A DNA stretch of 64,000 nucleotides from Adhaeribacter rhizoryzae (lineage in GTDB: Bacteria; Bacteroidota; Bacteroidia; Cytophagales; Hymenobacteraceae): positions 62,001 through 126,000 of the forward strand of contig NZ_VWSF01000018.1 of assembly GCF_008629685.1 (NCBI RefSeq), in the 5' to 3' direction. A program made the position numbers and the translations under genes. Below are positions 37,901-45,755 of the stretch, piece after piece. The notes beneath the pieces were generated by a model. That model worked only from the letters and a program-made list of their open reading frames with translations. It was not told where the DNA came from and made no database searches. Each line of letters starts with the position of its first letter. The first letter of the stretch is position 1.

Positions 37901-38125
37901 CAGAAGTACGCCGGGCAAGTACCCATGACGCCGTTTGGCGGTATGCTGAAAGACGAGGATGTTGCCGCCGTACTTACCTATGTGCGCAACTCCTTTGGTA
38001 ACAAAGCCGCTGCTATCTCGCCGGATAAAGTTAAAGAAGTGCGGGCCGCTACTAAAAACAAAACAGGCTTTTATTCGCCTACCGAATTGCTTAAACTACA
38101 CCCCATGGAAACTGGTGTTCAGTAA
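34955..38125 (+). CDS. PVC-type lipoprotein: SGNH-like domain, propeller, HEAT, cytochrome c
   Basis: 1056 residues with lipobox LVGC (Cys18). Residues about 35-270 form an SGNH/GDSL-like domain, but block I reads IGNNLGSRM where the catalytic Ser (GDS) should be, and the block V His is not seen (DGSQLSDAGY). A beta propeller with DTNNDGKADK-type calcium loops spans about 375-740, HEAT-like repeats about 760-900, and a cytochrome c domain carries CGTCHQPDGKG (Cys934, Cys937, His938). It is presumably a cell-envelope dehydrogenase that passes electrons to its own haem. It lies 218 bp after the second SusD and 45 bp before a ThuA gene. Confidence 0.85.
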   Translation: MRYIVKIFVGVLILVGCKAAVTSLTESNQNALKFRKGSHIVLIGNNLGSRMMNYGHFETEMHLRYPDSLLFIRNMCDPGNTPGFRPHSSRNSPWAFPGAEKFQTELAQNSGSEGHFDTEDQWLTRLKADVIIAFFGYNESFQGEEGLQNYKAELDAFVQYNLNQKYNGTAAPQLALVSPIAFEDLSKQYDLPNGKKENANLAMYAEAMKEIAARHKIHFIDAFTPTKEWFASTDKPLTIDGSQLSDAGYARFSKLLADETFGKTAPKAEKNRALVHAAVMEKNWMWHNDIKIPNGVHAYGRRYNPFGPDNYPDEIKKTRELTAIRDEAIWQATKGKKMDIAAADKNTTQLQSVKTNYNPEKNGSLEYLYGQDALNKLKVAPGYKIELFASEKEFHDLANPVQITFDNKGRLWVATMPTYPHYRPGDAKPNDKIIILEDTNNDGKADKQTVFAENLHLPVGFELAPEGVYLSQGTNMVLLKDTNGDDKADSKEILLSGFDDHDTHHAHHVYTLDPSGAIYMGEGVFLHTNVETSYGPVRGTNGGFYRYNPQRKMLERTAQLSIPNPWGIMFDEWGQNFFAETSSPDVRWMMPGSVKSRYGVATHKSVQLIEDKHRVRPTSGIEIISSRHFPDEAQGDFLINNTIGFLGTKQHSLVDDGTGYKSQHRQDLLQSEDRNFRPVDMEFAPDGSLYIADWHNVLIGHMQHNARDPLRDHVHGRIYRITYPSRPLIKPAKVAGASINELLDYLKLPEYRTRYRTKRELRGRPTAEVLASVKTWVANLDKNDPRYEHHLLEALWVTWGHNKIDETLLRQLLQAKDYRARTAAVRVVRYTGHQVNDQADLLMQAARDENSRVRLEAIVAASWLDKEKGLAIVNEAAKKPLDDWMIHAHETAVAHLNGRAVEAKKPEAITTNLKGAERDLFVKGKAIYAQEGFCGTCHQPDGKGLTASGFPPLSGTPWVTGNDERLIKIVLKGLHGPIEVAGQKYAGQVPMTPFGGMLKDEDVAAVLTYVRNSFGNKAAAISPDKVKEVRAATKNKTGFYSPTELLKLHPMETGVQ

Positions 38126-38170
38126 CCTTACTTAAGATTCTGATTTGCTTATTTATTCTTTTAATACACT

Positions 38171-39070
38171 ATGAAAAAATTAAAAAATTTAAAGTACCTG
38201 TTCTTATTATCGTATTTCTTTATTGCGGTTTCCTGCGCTAATGCGCAGCCTAAAGCAAAAGCCAACGCTAAAAAGCCCCTCATCGTATTCGTGGCCGGCG
38301 ACCATGAATACAGCGGGGAAGGCACCTTGCCACTTTTAGCAGCAGAATTAGAGAAGAACTACGGCTTTAGAACCAAAGTACTCAATGCTTACCCAGACCA
38401 AAATGCGGAAGAAAATATTCCGGGTTTAGAAGCTTTGAAAGAAGCTGATTTAGCCGTGTTTTTCCTGCGCTGGCGGCGTTTACCCGCCGATCAGGTGAAA
38501 CATATTGAGGATTATTTAAAAACCGGTAAACCCGTTGTTGGTTTCCGGACCACTACCCACGCCTTTAATTACCCCAAAGGCCACGAACTGGAAAAATGGA
38601 ACGCTTTCGGCGAAATGGCTTTTAACTCGCCTCCCGGCTGGGGCGGTGCTGCCAAACATACGCACTACGGCCACAACTCCAGCACTGATGTTACCATTAT
38701 ACCAGAAGCTGCTAAAAACCCAATCCTGACCGGGGTAGATAATAAATTTCATGTCCGCTCCTGGTTATACCGGGTGCTGCCCGATTACCCGACCAAAGGC
38801 TCTACCTGGTTATTAATGGGCCACGCCGTAAACCCCGATAAAGCAGCTATAGACAACCCGGTTGCCTGGACTGGCAAGAACTCGTTTGGCGGTAATTTTT
38901 TCATGACCACGCTAGGGCACCCGGAGGATTTTGATTTAGAGCCTTTTCAGCGGCTGGTAGTTAATAGCATTCATTGGGCGGCCGGCAAACCGGTACCTAA
39001 AAAATGGGCCGGTAAAATTCAGATGAATGTACCTTATCACGGTATTCAAACGAGTAAATCGAGTAAGTAA
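38171..39070 (+). CDS. ThuA domain lipoprotein
   Basis: 299 residues with lipobox AVSC (Cys22). The ThuA-like fold (a class I glutamine-amidotransferase-like flavodoxin fold) shows LIVFVAGDHEYSGE at the first strand, PGLEALKEADLAVFF, and GKPVVGFRTTTHAF. ThuA takes part in trehalose use through 3-keto intermediates in rhizobia; secreted relatives are frequent beside PVC-type cytochromes. It follows the SGNH/cytochrome gene by 45 bp, so it is probably in the same operon. The exact reaction is not established. Confidence 0.88.
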   Translation: MKKLKNLKYLFLLSYFFIAVSCANAQPKAKANAKKPLIVFVAGDHEYSGEGTLPLLAAELEKNYGFRTKVLNAYPDQNAEENIPGLEALKEADLAVFFLRWRRLPADQVKHIEDYLKTGKPVVGFRTTTHAFNYPKGHELEKWNAFGEMAFNSPPGWGGAAKHTHYGHNSSTDVTIIPEAAKNPILTGVDNKFHVRSWLYRVLPDYPTKGSTWLLMGHAVNPDKAAIDNPVAWTGKNSFGGNFFMTTLGHPEDFDLEPFQRLVVNSIHWAAGKPVPKKWAGKIQMNVPYHGIQTSKSSK

Positions 39071-39143
39071 TATTAAGTTTACGGCATTAACCGGCTTGTT
39101 TACCCAGAATATTGTTGATTACTTACAAAAATTTAACGCAAGT

Positions 39144-39184
39144 GCGTTGCCTACAGCAAATATTATGTTCGCTGCAGGCAACGC
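39144..39184 (+). terminator. Inverted repeat between ThuA and isomerase genes
   Basis: GCGTTGCCTACAGC (39144-39157) and GCTGCAGGCAACGC (39171-39184) form a 14-bp stem with one mismatch and a 13-nt loop. No T-run follows directly, so it may attenuate or process the transcript rather than end it. Confidence 0.45.
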
Positions 39185-39241
39185 ATATTTATTACAATTT
39201 ATTTACCCCAATAATTTATTAAATAACTGCTTCTACAAACT

Positions 39242-40093
39242 ATGAATAAAATTGGCTTTAATGTTTTGGCTTGGTCGGCTGTAATTTCTGATGATTTAAT
39301 GCCTATTCTGGATAGGCTAAAAGCAATTGGCTACGATGGTGTGGAGTTTTTTGTTGGATCGCCGGATGAAGCGGCTTATAAAAGAATAGGTAATTACGCC
39401 AAGAATATTGGCTTAGAAACTACTGCTGTTTTTGTAGTAGGCCAGGACGATAACCCCATTAGCGACGATGCCGCCACCCGGGGAAAAGCGCTGGATAGAA
39501 TTAAATGGGCCATCGACCGGGCACATGATTTAAATGCCAGCGTCATTTGCGGTCCTTTCCACTCGGGGCACGGTATTTTTGCTAAGCGGGCGCCCCTGGA
39601 TCAGGAATATATTTATGGTGCCGAAGTTTTGCGCGTTGCCGGCGATTATGCCGCTAAAGCCAATATTGTAATGGGTTTAGAAGCCCTTAACCGGTTTGAG
39701 TGTTATCTGTGTAATACCATGGAACAACTAACCCGACTGCTAAAAACCGCCGATCATCCTAACGTAAGAGCCATGTTCGATACGCACCACGCCAACATCG
39801 AAGAAAAAACTTTTACCCAGGCAATTCAAACCATTGCCCCGTATCTGGCCCACGTACACATCAGCGAAAACGACCGCGGCACCCCCGGCGAAGGCCACAT
39901 AAATTTCGACGAGGCTTTTGCAGCTTTAGCCGGCATTAATTACAAAGGCTGGCTTACCATAGAAGCCTTTTCCCGGAACGATCCGGATTTTGCGAATTCG
40001 ATCGGCGTTTGGCGGGAATATTCCAAGCCCTGGGATATTGCGGAAAAAGGCCTGAAATTTATTCAGGAGATGGGCCAGAAGCACGGGCTATAA
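39242..40093 (+). CDS. D-tagatose 3-epimerase/hydroxypyruvate isomerase-like TIM barrel
   Basis: 283 residues, no signal peptide, so cytoplasmic. The four metal ligands of the ketose 3-epimerase family are all visible: Glu147 (MGLEALNRFE), Asp180 (MFDTHHANIE), His206 (HVHISEND) and Glu241 (TIEAF). They sit five residues earlier than the known Glu152/Asp185/His211/Glu246 of D-tagatose 3-epimerase, with identical spacing. It likely epimerises a ketose or a keto-sugar derived from the imported substrate. It lies 171 bp after the ThuA gene. The exact substrate is not predictable. Confidence 0.88.
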   Translation: MNKIGFNVLAWSAVISDDLMPILDRLKAIGYDGVEFFVGSPDEAAYKRIGNYAKNIGLETTAVFVVGQDDNPISDDAATRGKALDRIKWAIDRAHDLNASVICGPFHSGHGIFAKRAPLDQEYIYGAEVLRVAGDYAAKANIVMGLEALNRFECYLCNTMEQLTRLLKTADHPNVRAMFDTHHANIEEKTFTQAIQTIAPYLAHVHISENDRGTPGEGHINFDEAFAALAGINYKGWLTIEAFSRNDPDFANSIGVWREYSKPWDIAEKGLKFIQEMGQKHGL

Positions 40094-40194
40094 ATATTGA
40101 TACCGGCGTTTGCCCAACAACTTTATAATAAATACAACAGGTTACCCAATAATTATACTCTGACCGATAAAAAGTAGCCTTCGTGTTTCAAAAC

Positions 40195-40235
40195 AAAATC
40201 AGGCAGGTAATTAAATAATTTACCTGCCTGATTTT
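40195..40235. terminator. Bidirectional intrinsic terminator
   Basis: A perfect 16-bp stem AAAATCAGGCAGGTAA (40195-40210) with 40220-40235 and a 9-nt AT loop, flanked by A and T tracts. It lies between the convergent isomerase gene and the small membrane-protein gene at 40272. Confidence 0.88.
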
Positions 40236-40271
40236 ATTTTTGATATTGTTTCATCAGAAAATGCGGCTATT

Positions 40272-40631
40272 CTAGCGTTCTCTTTCTTCTAACGAAACAT
40301 TTTCCATCAGGAAAAACCAGTACCATTTGCGCTGTACTACATTGTAACCGTTATTCGGAATAAAATAAATATTTTTACTATCGAACCGCGATAATATAGC
40401 CGAACGGGTTTTACCGGTTAGTTTCCAGATTTGAATAATATCGCCGGAACGAAAGTACCGGATGGCTTTATTGTAACGCCTTCTGGCTATCCAGTAAAGC
40501 AATACCAACGCTAAGAACGCCGCCGCTACAGTAAGTTTATTTTGGTAAATAATATTTAAAAGATAATCCCAATTACTTTTTTCAGTTACAAATTCTAAAT
40601 AATAATCCCAACTTTTAAGCTCCAGATTCAT
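40272..40631 (-). CDS. Small membrane protein, paralogue of the gene at 40880
   Basis: 119 residues of no family I recognise. One membrane segment (about 30-48, LTVAAAFLALVLLYWIA) is followed by a basic cytoplasmic tail. The tail aligns with the neighbour at 40880: RSGDIIQ, KxxGKxRSxxLSxFD, IPxNGxxxVQRKWYWFxL. The predicted topology is a single anchor with a small compact basic/aromatic domain. The start is the first ATG of the frame. It is transcribed toward the terminator at 40195. Confidence 0.7.
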   Translation of the reverse strand: MNLELKSWDYYLEFVTEKSNWDYLLNIIYQNKLTVAAAFLALVLLYWIARRRYNKAIRYFRSGDIIQIWKLTGKTRSAILSRFDSKNIYFIPNNGYNVVQRKWYWFFLMENVSLEERER

Positions 40632-40879
40632 TAGTTAACTTATTGGTTTGCTGCTATAACGCTAAAATACTAAGAACAAGTATTTACGAAATTCCGGACG
40701 AATTGGATAACGTACCCAAATTGAACCTGCATAACACCTGCACCCGGTAAGCCAGATACTTAGATGTAACTGCAGCAGAATATTTAAAACCGGAGGAATT
40801 TATTGCCCCAGAGCGGTTATGTAAAAAGCCTCCAAAACGAGGTAGCATCTTTAAACAAGTTCGGGCGGGAACAGGCGGC

Positions 40880-41149
40880 TTACTTTGTTCGTTGGTTGAA
40901 GGAAATATTCGTGATCAGGTAAAACCAATACCATTTGCGTTGCACCAAATCAAAACCATTATCCGGGATATACGAAATCCGGTCTTCATCGAATTTTGAT
41001 AAAGTGCCCGACCGCATTTTGCCAAATAACTTGCGCTCCTGAATAATATCGCCGGAACGGAAAAGGATTATTTTGCGCTTGTAATGCCACCTGGCTAAAG
41101 CAAAAACCACAATTAAAAAAACTAAAAAAATAAGCAAATAAATAAACAT
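40880..41149 (-). CDS. Small membrane protein, paralogue of the gene at 40272
   Basis: 89 residues of unknown family. An N-terminal membrane helix (about 2-21) is followed by HYKRKIILFRSGDIIQERKL and a C-terminus QRKWYWFYL like that of the 119-residue paralogue 248 bp downstream. Over the shared 65 or so residues about half are identical by eye. The shorter copy lacks the long N-terminal region. The pair looks like a tandem duplication; the function is unknown. Confidence 0.68.
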   Translation of the reverse strand: MFIYLLIFLVFLIVVFALARWHYKRKIILFRSGDIIQERKLFGKMRSGTLSKFDEDRISYIPDNGFDLVQRKWYWFYLITNISFNQRTK

Positions 41150-41247
41150 ACTTTTAAAATACGCTAATTACACCTAAAGGCTTTCCGAACAAATATTGCT
41201 TGCTTTTAACAGCAATTATGGCCTATAGCCAAAATTCAAACACAAAT

Positions 41248-42057
41248 TTATTTTGCTTCTGCTACATCCGGTACAAAAGCTATTATTCTTAAGGGACCGC
41301 CGCTGCCGCCTTTAATTTTCAGGGGTAGGGCGATAACCTGCGCTCCGGTTATGGGCACACGATTCAGGTTAGCTACATTCTCGAAAGCCGGTATATTTTG
41401 CTCCAGTAGCGCTACGTGGCTATCATAAGTCTGCGACTGCCCAAAATCGATGCTGGCAGTATCTATGCCAACGGCTTTAACCTTGCGATTTTTAACTAAC
41501 CAAATAGCTGCGACTGGCGCTAAACCCGGAAAATGCAGCGCGGCTACGCCGGCTTCTCCGCGGGTAGCGGTACCCAAGTACTTTGCCGGATCGGGCCAAT
41601 ATTTTCCGAAACCGGTATACAACAAAACAATACTGCTATCGGGAATTTGGCCGTGCTCGGCTTCCCAAGCCAGAAAATCTTCTACGGTAATCTGGTAATC
41701 GCGGTTGGTAGCAGCCTGGTGCGATACATCTATTTTTACAGTCGGGCCAATTAATTGTGTTAAAGGAATCTGGTCAACGGTTTTCCGGTTTTCGGCAAAA
41801 TGAATGGGCGCATCTATGTGGGTGCCGCCATGTTCCGATGCGCAAAAATCAAATGCCGTGTAATAATAGCCTTTATCGGTCCGGCCCGCGGCTACGGTAT
41901 CTAGTTGAAAGGGCTTCGAAGTGGGCCAGGTAATGGTTTGGGCCGAAAGGTCGTACGATAAATCAAGCCATTGCCCGGCCGGGAAGGTGGCAGACTGGTT
42001 GCAGCTAGCGCCTACGGAGCAAAGCAGCAACAGCAGCGCAATTCTTTTGGTTAACAT
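41248..42057 (-). CDS. Cyclase family lipoprotein (kynurenine formamidase-like)
   Basis: 269 residues with lipobox VGASC (Cys19), so it is exported, which is less common for this family. The metal-binding signature HGGTHIDAPIHF (76-87) is intact. VKAVGIDTASIDFGQS and the C-terminal RVPITGAQVIALPLKI fit the cyclase/arylformamidase fold. Members hydrolyse amide or ester bonds using Zn or Mn. The substrate is unknown. It appears to be a single gene with no linked partner. Confidence 0.85.
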   Translation of the reverse strand: MLTKRIALLLLLCSVGASCNQSATFPAGQWLDLSYDLSAQTITWPTSKPFQLDTVAAGRTDKGYYYTAFDFCASEHGGTHIDAPIHFAENRKTVDQIPLTQLIGPTVKIDVSHQAATNRDYQITVEDFLAWEAEHGQIPDSSIVLLYTGFGKYWPDPAKYLGTATRGEAGVAALHFPGLAPVAAIWLVKNRKVKAVGIDTASIDFGQSQTYDSHVALLEQNIPAFENVANLNRVPITGAQVIALPLKIKGGSGGPLRIIAFVPDVAEAK

Positions 42058-42235
42058 ATACCACGTAATTAAATTTTATATGCTTCCGGTTAATGCACCA
42101 TTATTTAACTGTTTAACCATTTGCCGGAATTATTTTTGCCGAAACGCGCCTTTCTTTAATTTACTTTAAAAAGCTTATAAAACCAACTTATTTACCAAAC
42201 CCGTACGCTTATGGCAATCTGCTCGCCAATGCTGA

Positions 42236-44548
42236 TTAATTTTTGTTTTTATAAAATAGCTGCTCGCCCAGGCCGGCCAGTTCCTGTTTGTCTTCTTTAA
42301 ACTGGTTATGTTCATATATAATCATGTTTAGCAAAGGTAATCCGCTTTTGGGCACTTCGTTTACCACATCGGTTAGTACAGAACCCTGCGCCGCATTATT
42401 GCGGTAAATTACGCCAAACATAAAAGGCCCCTGGGTAGCTACTTGTTTACCATGGTTCGGGAAAGCCCAGTTTTTAATGGCCCACCGGCAGTTAATAAAT
42501 TTGTTATTCAGGTACAAATGAAAAAAGTTGGGGTCGTGGCCGGTATTATGCTGAATGGCAAAATTAGCAATGCCGGCCCGTAAACTTTGCAGGGTATTTT
42601 CAGCAGCAATAAAATTGAGCACTCCGCCAAATGGCTCAATGCCGGCGGTTGCGGTATGCTCTTCTGAGGTAACTGCCCGGGTTTTGCCATCCAGGAAATT
42701 CTGGTAAACCACAATGCGGTCGTGAAAATCGCCGATTACCACATGGCTGCTGCTATCGGGTATAACCCGCCAGGGCTGATGCAGCGTTATAGTGCCGTTG
42801 TGATTGCGAATAATGCGCCGGGACTGGCCAAAACCTTTGCCTTTGGTAATTACGGCATAGTGTATATCGGGCGTTTTCTGGTCGTAACCCGAAATGGTAA
42901 TAGTATCTTCGTTGGCGGCTTTAACATATCCGGCCCATTTGCCTTCGCCGCCTTCCCACATAAACTGCTCACCCGAATTTTGGTCCGGATCTTCGCCATG
43001 CCGGATGGGGTTGTGCGCGGGCCTTACGGTTAAGTCGGTGGTCGTATTCTGGCCCAAGTAGGTATTGCGGCAACTTCCCCAAATGCCATTACCCGTAAAA
43101 AAACGACCTTTGCCCCAGCCGGCGCCACTATCTAAGTCACGGTTATCTAAATCCTGGCAGGTATTGCGCGTTAAACTAATCCCTACGCCGCCCCAGCTAT
43201 GCAAAGCCATATCGGTATCGTTGGTTAGTTTAAAGCTATTTTCATCGAAAAATAATTGGGAGCCTTTACCTAAAAACGACGCCTTGCCAATAAATTCGCA
43301 CTGGTTAAAAAAAATATAGCGGCAATCGTGTAAGTCCAGTAAATCGTAGCCCTGAAAAGAAAAACCAACGTTGGTAAATCTTACTTGTGTGCTATGCCGC
43401 AGAAAAACGGGTTTATCTATGGCACCTCTAAAGTTTTTGTTTGTATCGAATGTTAAACTACTTACCCCAAAGTTTTTTACGGCACCAGAAACTAAGCCCT
43501 GGGCCGATTTAGAAAAAGTAGCCGCGCATTTTATATAAGTTTTGTCTTTACCGGCACCACGCCACCGGGTATTAGGTGTAGCCGGTAAATAATCGTTTAC
43601 GAAATAAACACCCGCCGGAAAAACTACGGTACCGCCCGCTGCATTTTTAGCCGCCTCTATGGCCTTCCGGATGGCCGTTGTATTTGCTTCTGGTGTAGCC
43701 GTGGATGAAGCACCAAAATCTTTAATATTAAATTCCTTGCCCGCAAACTTTACGGCCGGCTTAACGGTAAGCGGCAGCGGGGCCGCCCAACCAAAATTAC
43801 TACCTACCCCATTATACGCCCAAATCTCATATTCTCCAGCCGGTAATACGGCGGGCACAATAAAATCTATTTTATAAGGATTTACCTCTTTTACGTTGGC
43901 CCAATAGCCTTTACCGTGCGCCGAGGTTAGATACACGTAAGCGGCCAAACTTCCCCGGCCATTATTCTGCGCCAGGTTACACCCATACACCGACATAGTT
44001 TGCCCCGGACTCGCATTATCTGGCCCCAGCCACCAAGCATCCGTTTTGTTTATAGCTACCGGCAACCCGTAGCCAGCCTTATTAACTGGCCATACCAAGT
44101 ACATCTGCCATTTAGGTAAATCTTTGGGCAGGGTAATAATGGCCCTATCGGGTAATATGCGTTGGATAACCGCATCTTTAATCTGGTCTGAAGCATAAAC
44201 CACAAAACGCGTATCGGGGGTAAAGTTTATCCCGGTTAGTACCACCGATTCATCGGGGCCGGCCGTGCGGGTCCATTCGGCAATTTCAGGCGTGTTAATG
44301 CCGGTAGTTTGGGGTGCCGGCGGGGTAAAAGCTTTACCAGGCGTAACAGGCGTTGGTTTGGGCTGATTTACTTTTAAGCTAGCCGGAAATGTTCTGGTTT
44401 TCTGCAAGGTAAGCTGGTTTGTACCAGAATTATTCTGGTAATCTGCCGCCCAGTAGCTGGCAGCATTATTTACGGTATGTTCTGGCCCGGCAGCACGTTC
44501 TAGCCCAAATATTGGTAATGGTGGCGTATTCGCTCCTTTATCTATCAT
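42236..44548 (-). CDS. Pectate-lyase-superfamily right-handed beta-helix protein
   Basis: 770 residues. The middle carries the Pectate_lyase_3 entry motif NIKDFGAS, then TTAIRKAIEAAKNAAGGTVVFPAGVYFV and GAGKDKTYIKC, followed by a long beta-helix. The N-terminal 250 residues look like Ig/IPT-type beta modules (AGPDESVVLTGINF). No signal peptide is visible, and in-frame TAG codons lie directly before the ATG, so either the true 5' end has been lost or export is atypical. LERAAGPEHTVNN near residue 16 echoes RTAGPDESVVL near 95, as if an upstream module were cut. It is probably a polysaccharide lyase or hydrolase of unknown specificity. Confidence 0.7.
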   Translation of the reverse strand: MIDKGANTPPLPIFGLERAAGPEHTVNNAASYWAADYQNNSGTNQLTLQKTRTFPASLKVNQPKPTPVTPGKAFTPPAPQTTGINTPEIAEWTRTAGPDESVVLTGINFTPDTRFVVYASDQIKDAVIQRILPDRAIITLPKDLPKWQMYLVWPVNKAGYGLPVAINKTDAWWLGPDNASPGQTMSVYGCNLAQNNGRGSLAAYVYLTSAHGKGYWANVKEVNPYKIDFIVPAVLPAGEYEIWAYNGVGSNFGWAAPLPLTVKPAVKFAGKEFNIKDFGASSTATPEANTTAIRKAIEAAKNAAGGTVVFPAGVYFVNDYLPATPNTRWRGAGKDKTYIKCAATFSKSAQGLVSGAVKNFGVSSLTFDTNKNFRGAIDKPVFLRHSTQVRFTNVGFSFQGYDLLDLHDCRYIFFNQCEFIGKASFLGKGSQLFFDENSFKLTNDTDMALHSWGGVGISLTRNTCQDLDNRDLDSGAGWGKGRFFTGNGIWGSCRNTYLGQNTTTDLTVRPAHNPIRHGEDPDQNSGEQFMWEGGEGKWAGYVKAANEDTITISGYDQKTPDIHYAVITKGKGFGQSRRIIRNHNGTITLHQPWRVIPDSSSHVVIGDFHDRIVVYQNFLDGKTRAVTSEEHTATAGIEPFGGVLNFIAAENTLQSLRAGIANFAIQHNTGHDPNFFHLYLNNKFINCRWAIKNWAFPNHGKQVATQGPFMFGVIYRNNAAQGSVLTDVVNEVPKSGLPLLNMIIYEHNQFKEDKQELAGLGEQLFYKNKN

Positions 44549-44840
44549 CTACTATTTAAAACCTGAAAAACACACAATATATTGCCTTTACAATATATAA
44601 TATTCTTTCACCTAAAAACAAACGGCGCTTATAAATATCACGCAATTAAATCTAAACACCTACTGCCCTAGCCAACTAACCTGTGGTTTTAAATTTATGG
44701 AGGATATTTAAAGGTAAATATTACCGCGGTTTTACGGATAGCAGTTTCCGTATTTATTCCGGAACGCCTTTAACTAGTCAGCGTACAATCTTCGCAGGGA
44801 TTTAAACCCAGTTTCGGTAATAATTTAAATTAAATATATC

Positions 44841-45755
44841 ATGACCAATAATTTTGTTATTGTTATTCATGGCGGCGCCGAAGATAAAACCCGGGAAGAT
44901 ATAGGTCCGGAAAAAGAAGCGGGTTACCGGAAAGGCCTGGCCGAAGCCCTGGAAGCAGGCTGGAATATTTTAAATAATGGCGGCTCGGCCGTAGAAGCGG
45001 TAGAAGCCGCTGTTCGCAGCCTAGAAGATAATTCTTTGTTTAATGCGGGCCGCGGCGGGGCTCTTACCATTGATGGGGAGCATGAATTTGATGCGGCTAT
45101 TATGGATGGTAAAACCTTAAAGGCTGGCTCGGTAGCTGGTGTTAAAAGCGTAAAGAACCCCATTACCCTGGCCCGGACCATTATGGAACGCAGCGAGCAT
45201 GTAATTATTAGCGGCGAAGGGGCCAAAGCTTTTGCCGAGAAAGAAAATCTGGAGCTAATTGCAAACGATAATTATTTTACCACCGCTGAAAAAGTAGAAG
45301 AGCTGGAAAAAGAAAAGCAGCATAAACAAGAGGAAGTTACAAAAGATACCGTTGGGGCGGTTGCCTTAGACAAAAACGGCAATTTGGCGGCAGCTACTTC
45401 TACGGGCGGACTTACGGGGCAACACAAGGGCCGGATTGGCGATAGCCCCCTGATTGGCTGCGGTACTTACGCAAATAACGAAGTTTGTGCCGTTTCGTGT
45501 ACCGGCGATGGCGAGAGCATAATCCGGGCGGTGATTGCCCACGAAGTATATGCCTTGATGAAGTACAAAGGTTTACCTGTTGCCGAAGCCGCCCGGCAGG
45601 CCCGCGAAATGTACCACGATAAGATTGAGAAAGATCGCAACCTGATAGCTATTGATCCGGCAGGAAATATTGCCCTGGAATACGAAACCAAGTTAATGTT
45701 CAGGGGCTACCGCAAAGGCAACAACGCGCCTTTTATTGCGATTTGGGAAGACTAA
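44841..45755 (+). CDS. Isoaspartyl peptidase/L-asparaginase, Ntn hydrolase
   Basis: 304 residues of the plant/EcAIII type. VIHGGAE opens the alpha subunit. The autocleavage site is before Thr170 in [11 protein letters not shown], which becomes the N-terminal nucleophile; [25 protein letters not shown] contains the substrate and stabilisation loops. It cleaves isoaspartyl dipeptides and asparagine. There is no signal peptide, so it is cytoplasmic. The last 23 bp overlap the 3' end of the convergent J-domain gene. Confidence 0.93.
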   Translation: MTNNFVIVIHGGAEDKTREDIGPEKEAGYRKGLAEALEAGWNILNNGGSAVEAVEAAVRSLEDNSLFNAGRGGALTIDGEHEFDAAIMDGKTLKAGSVAGVKSVKNPITLARTIMERSEHVIISGEGAKAFAEKENLELIANDNYFTTAEKVEELEKEKQHKQEEVTKDTVGAVALDKNGNLAAATSTGGLTGQHKGRIGDSPLIGCGTYANNEVCAVSCTGDGESIIRAVIAHEVYALMKYKGLPVAEAARQAREMYHDKIEKDRNLIAIDPAGNIALEYETKLMFRGYRKGNNAPFIAIWED

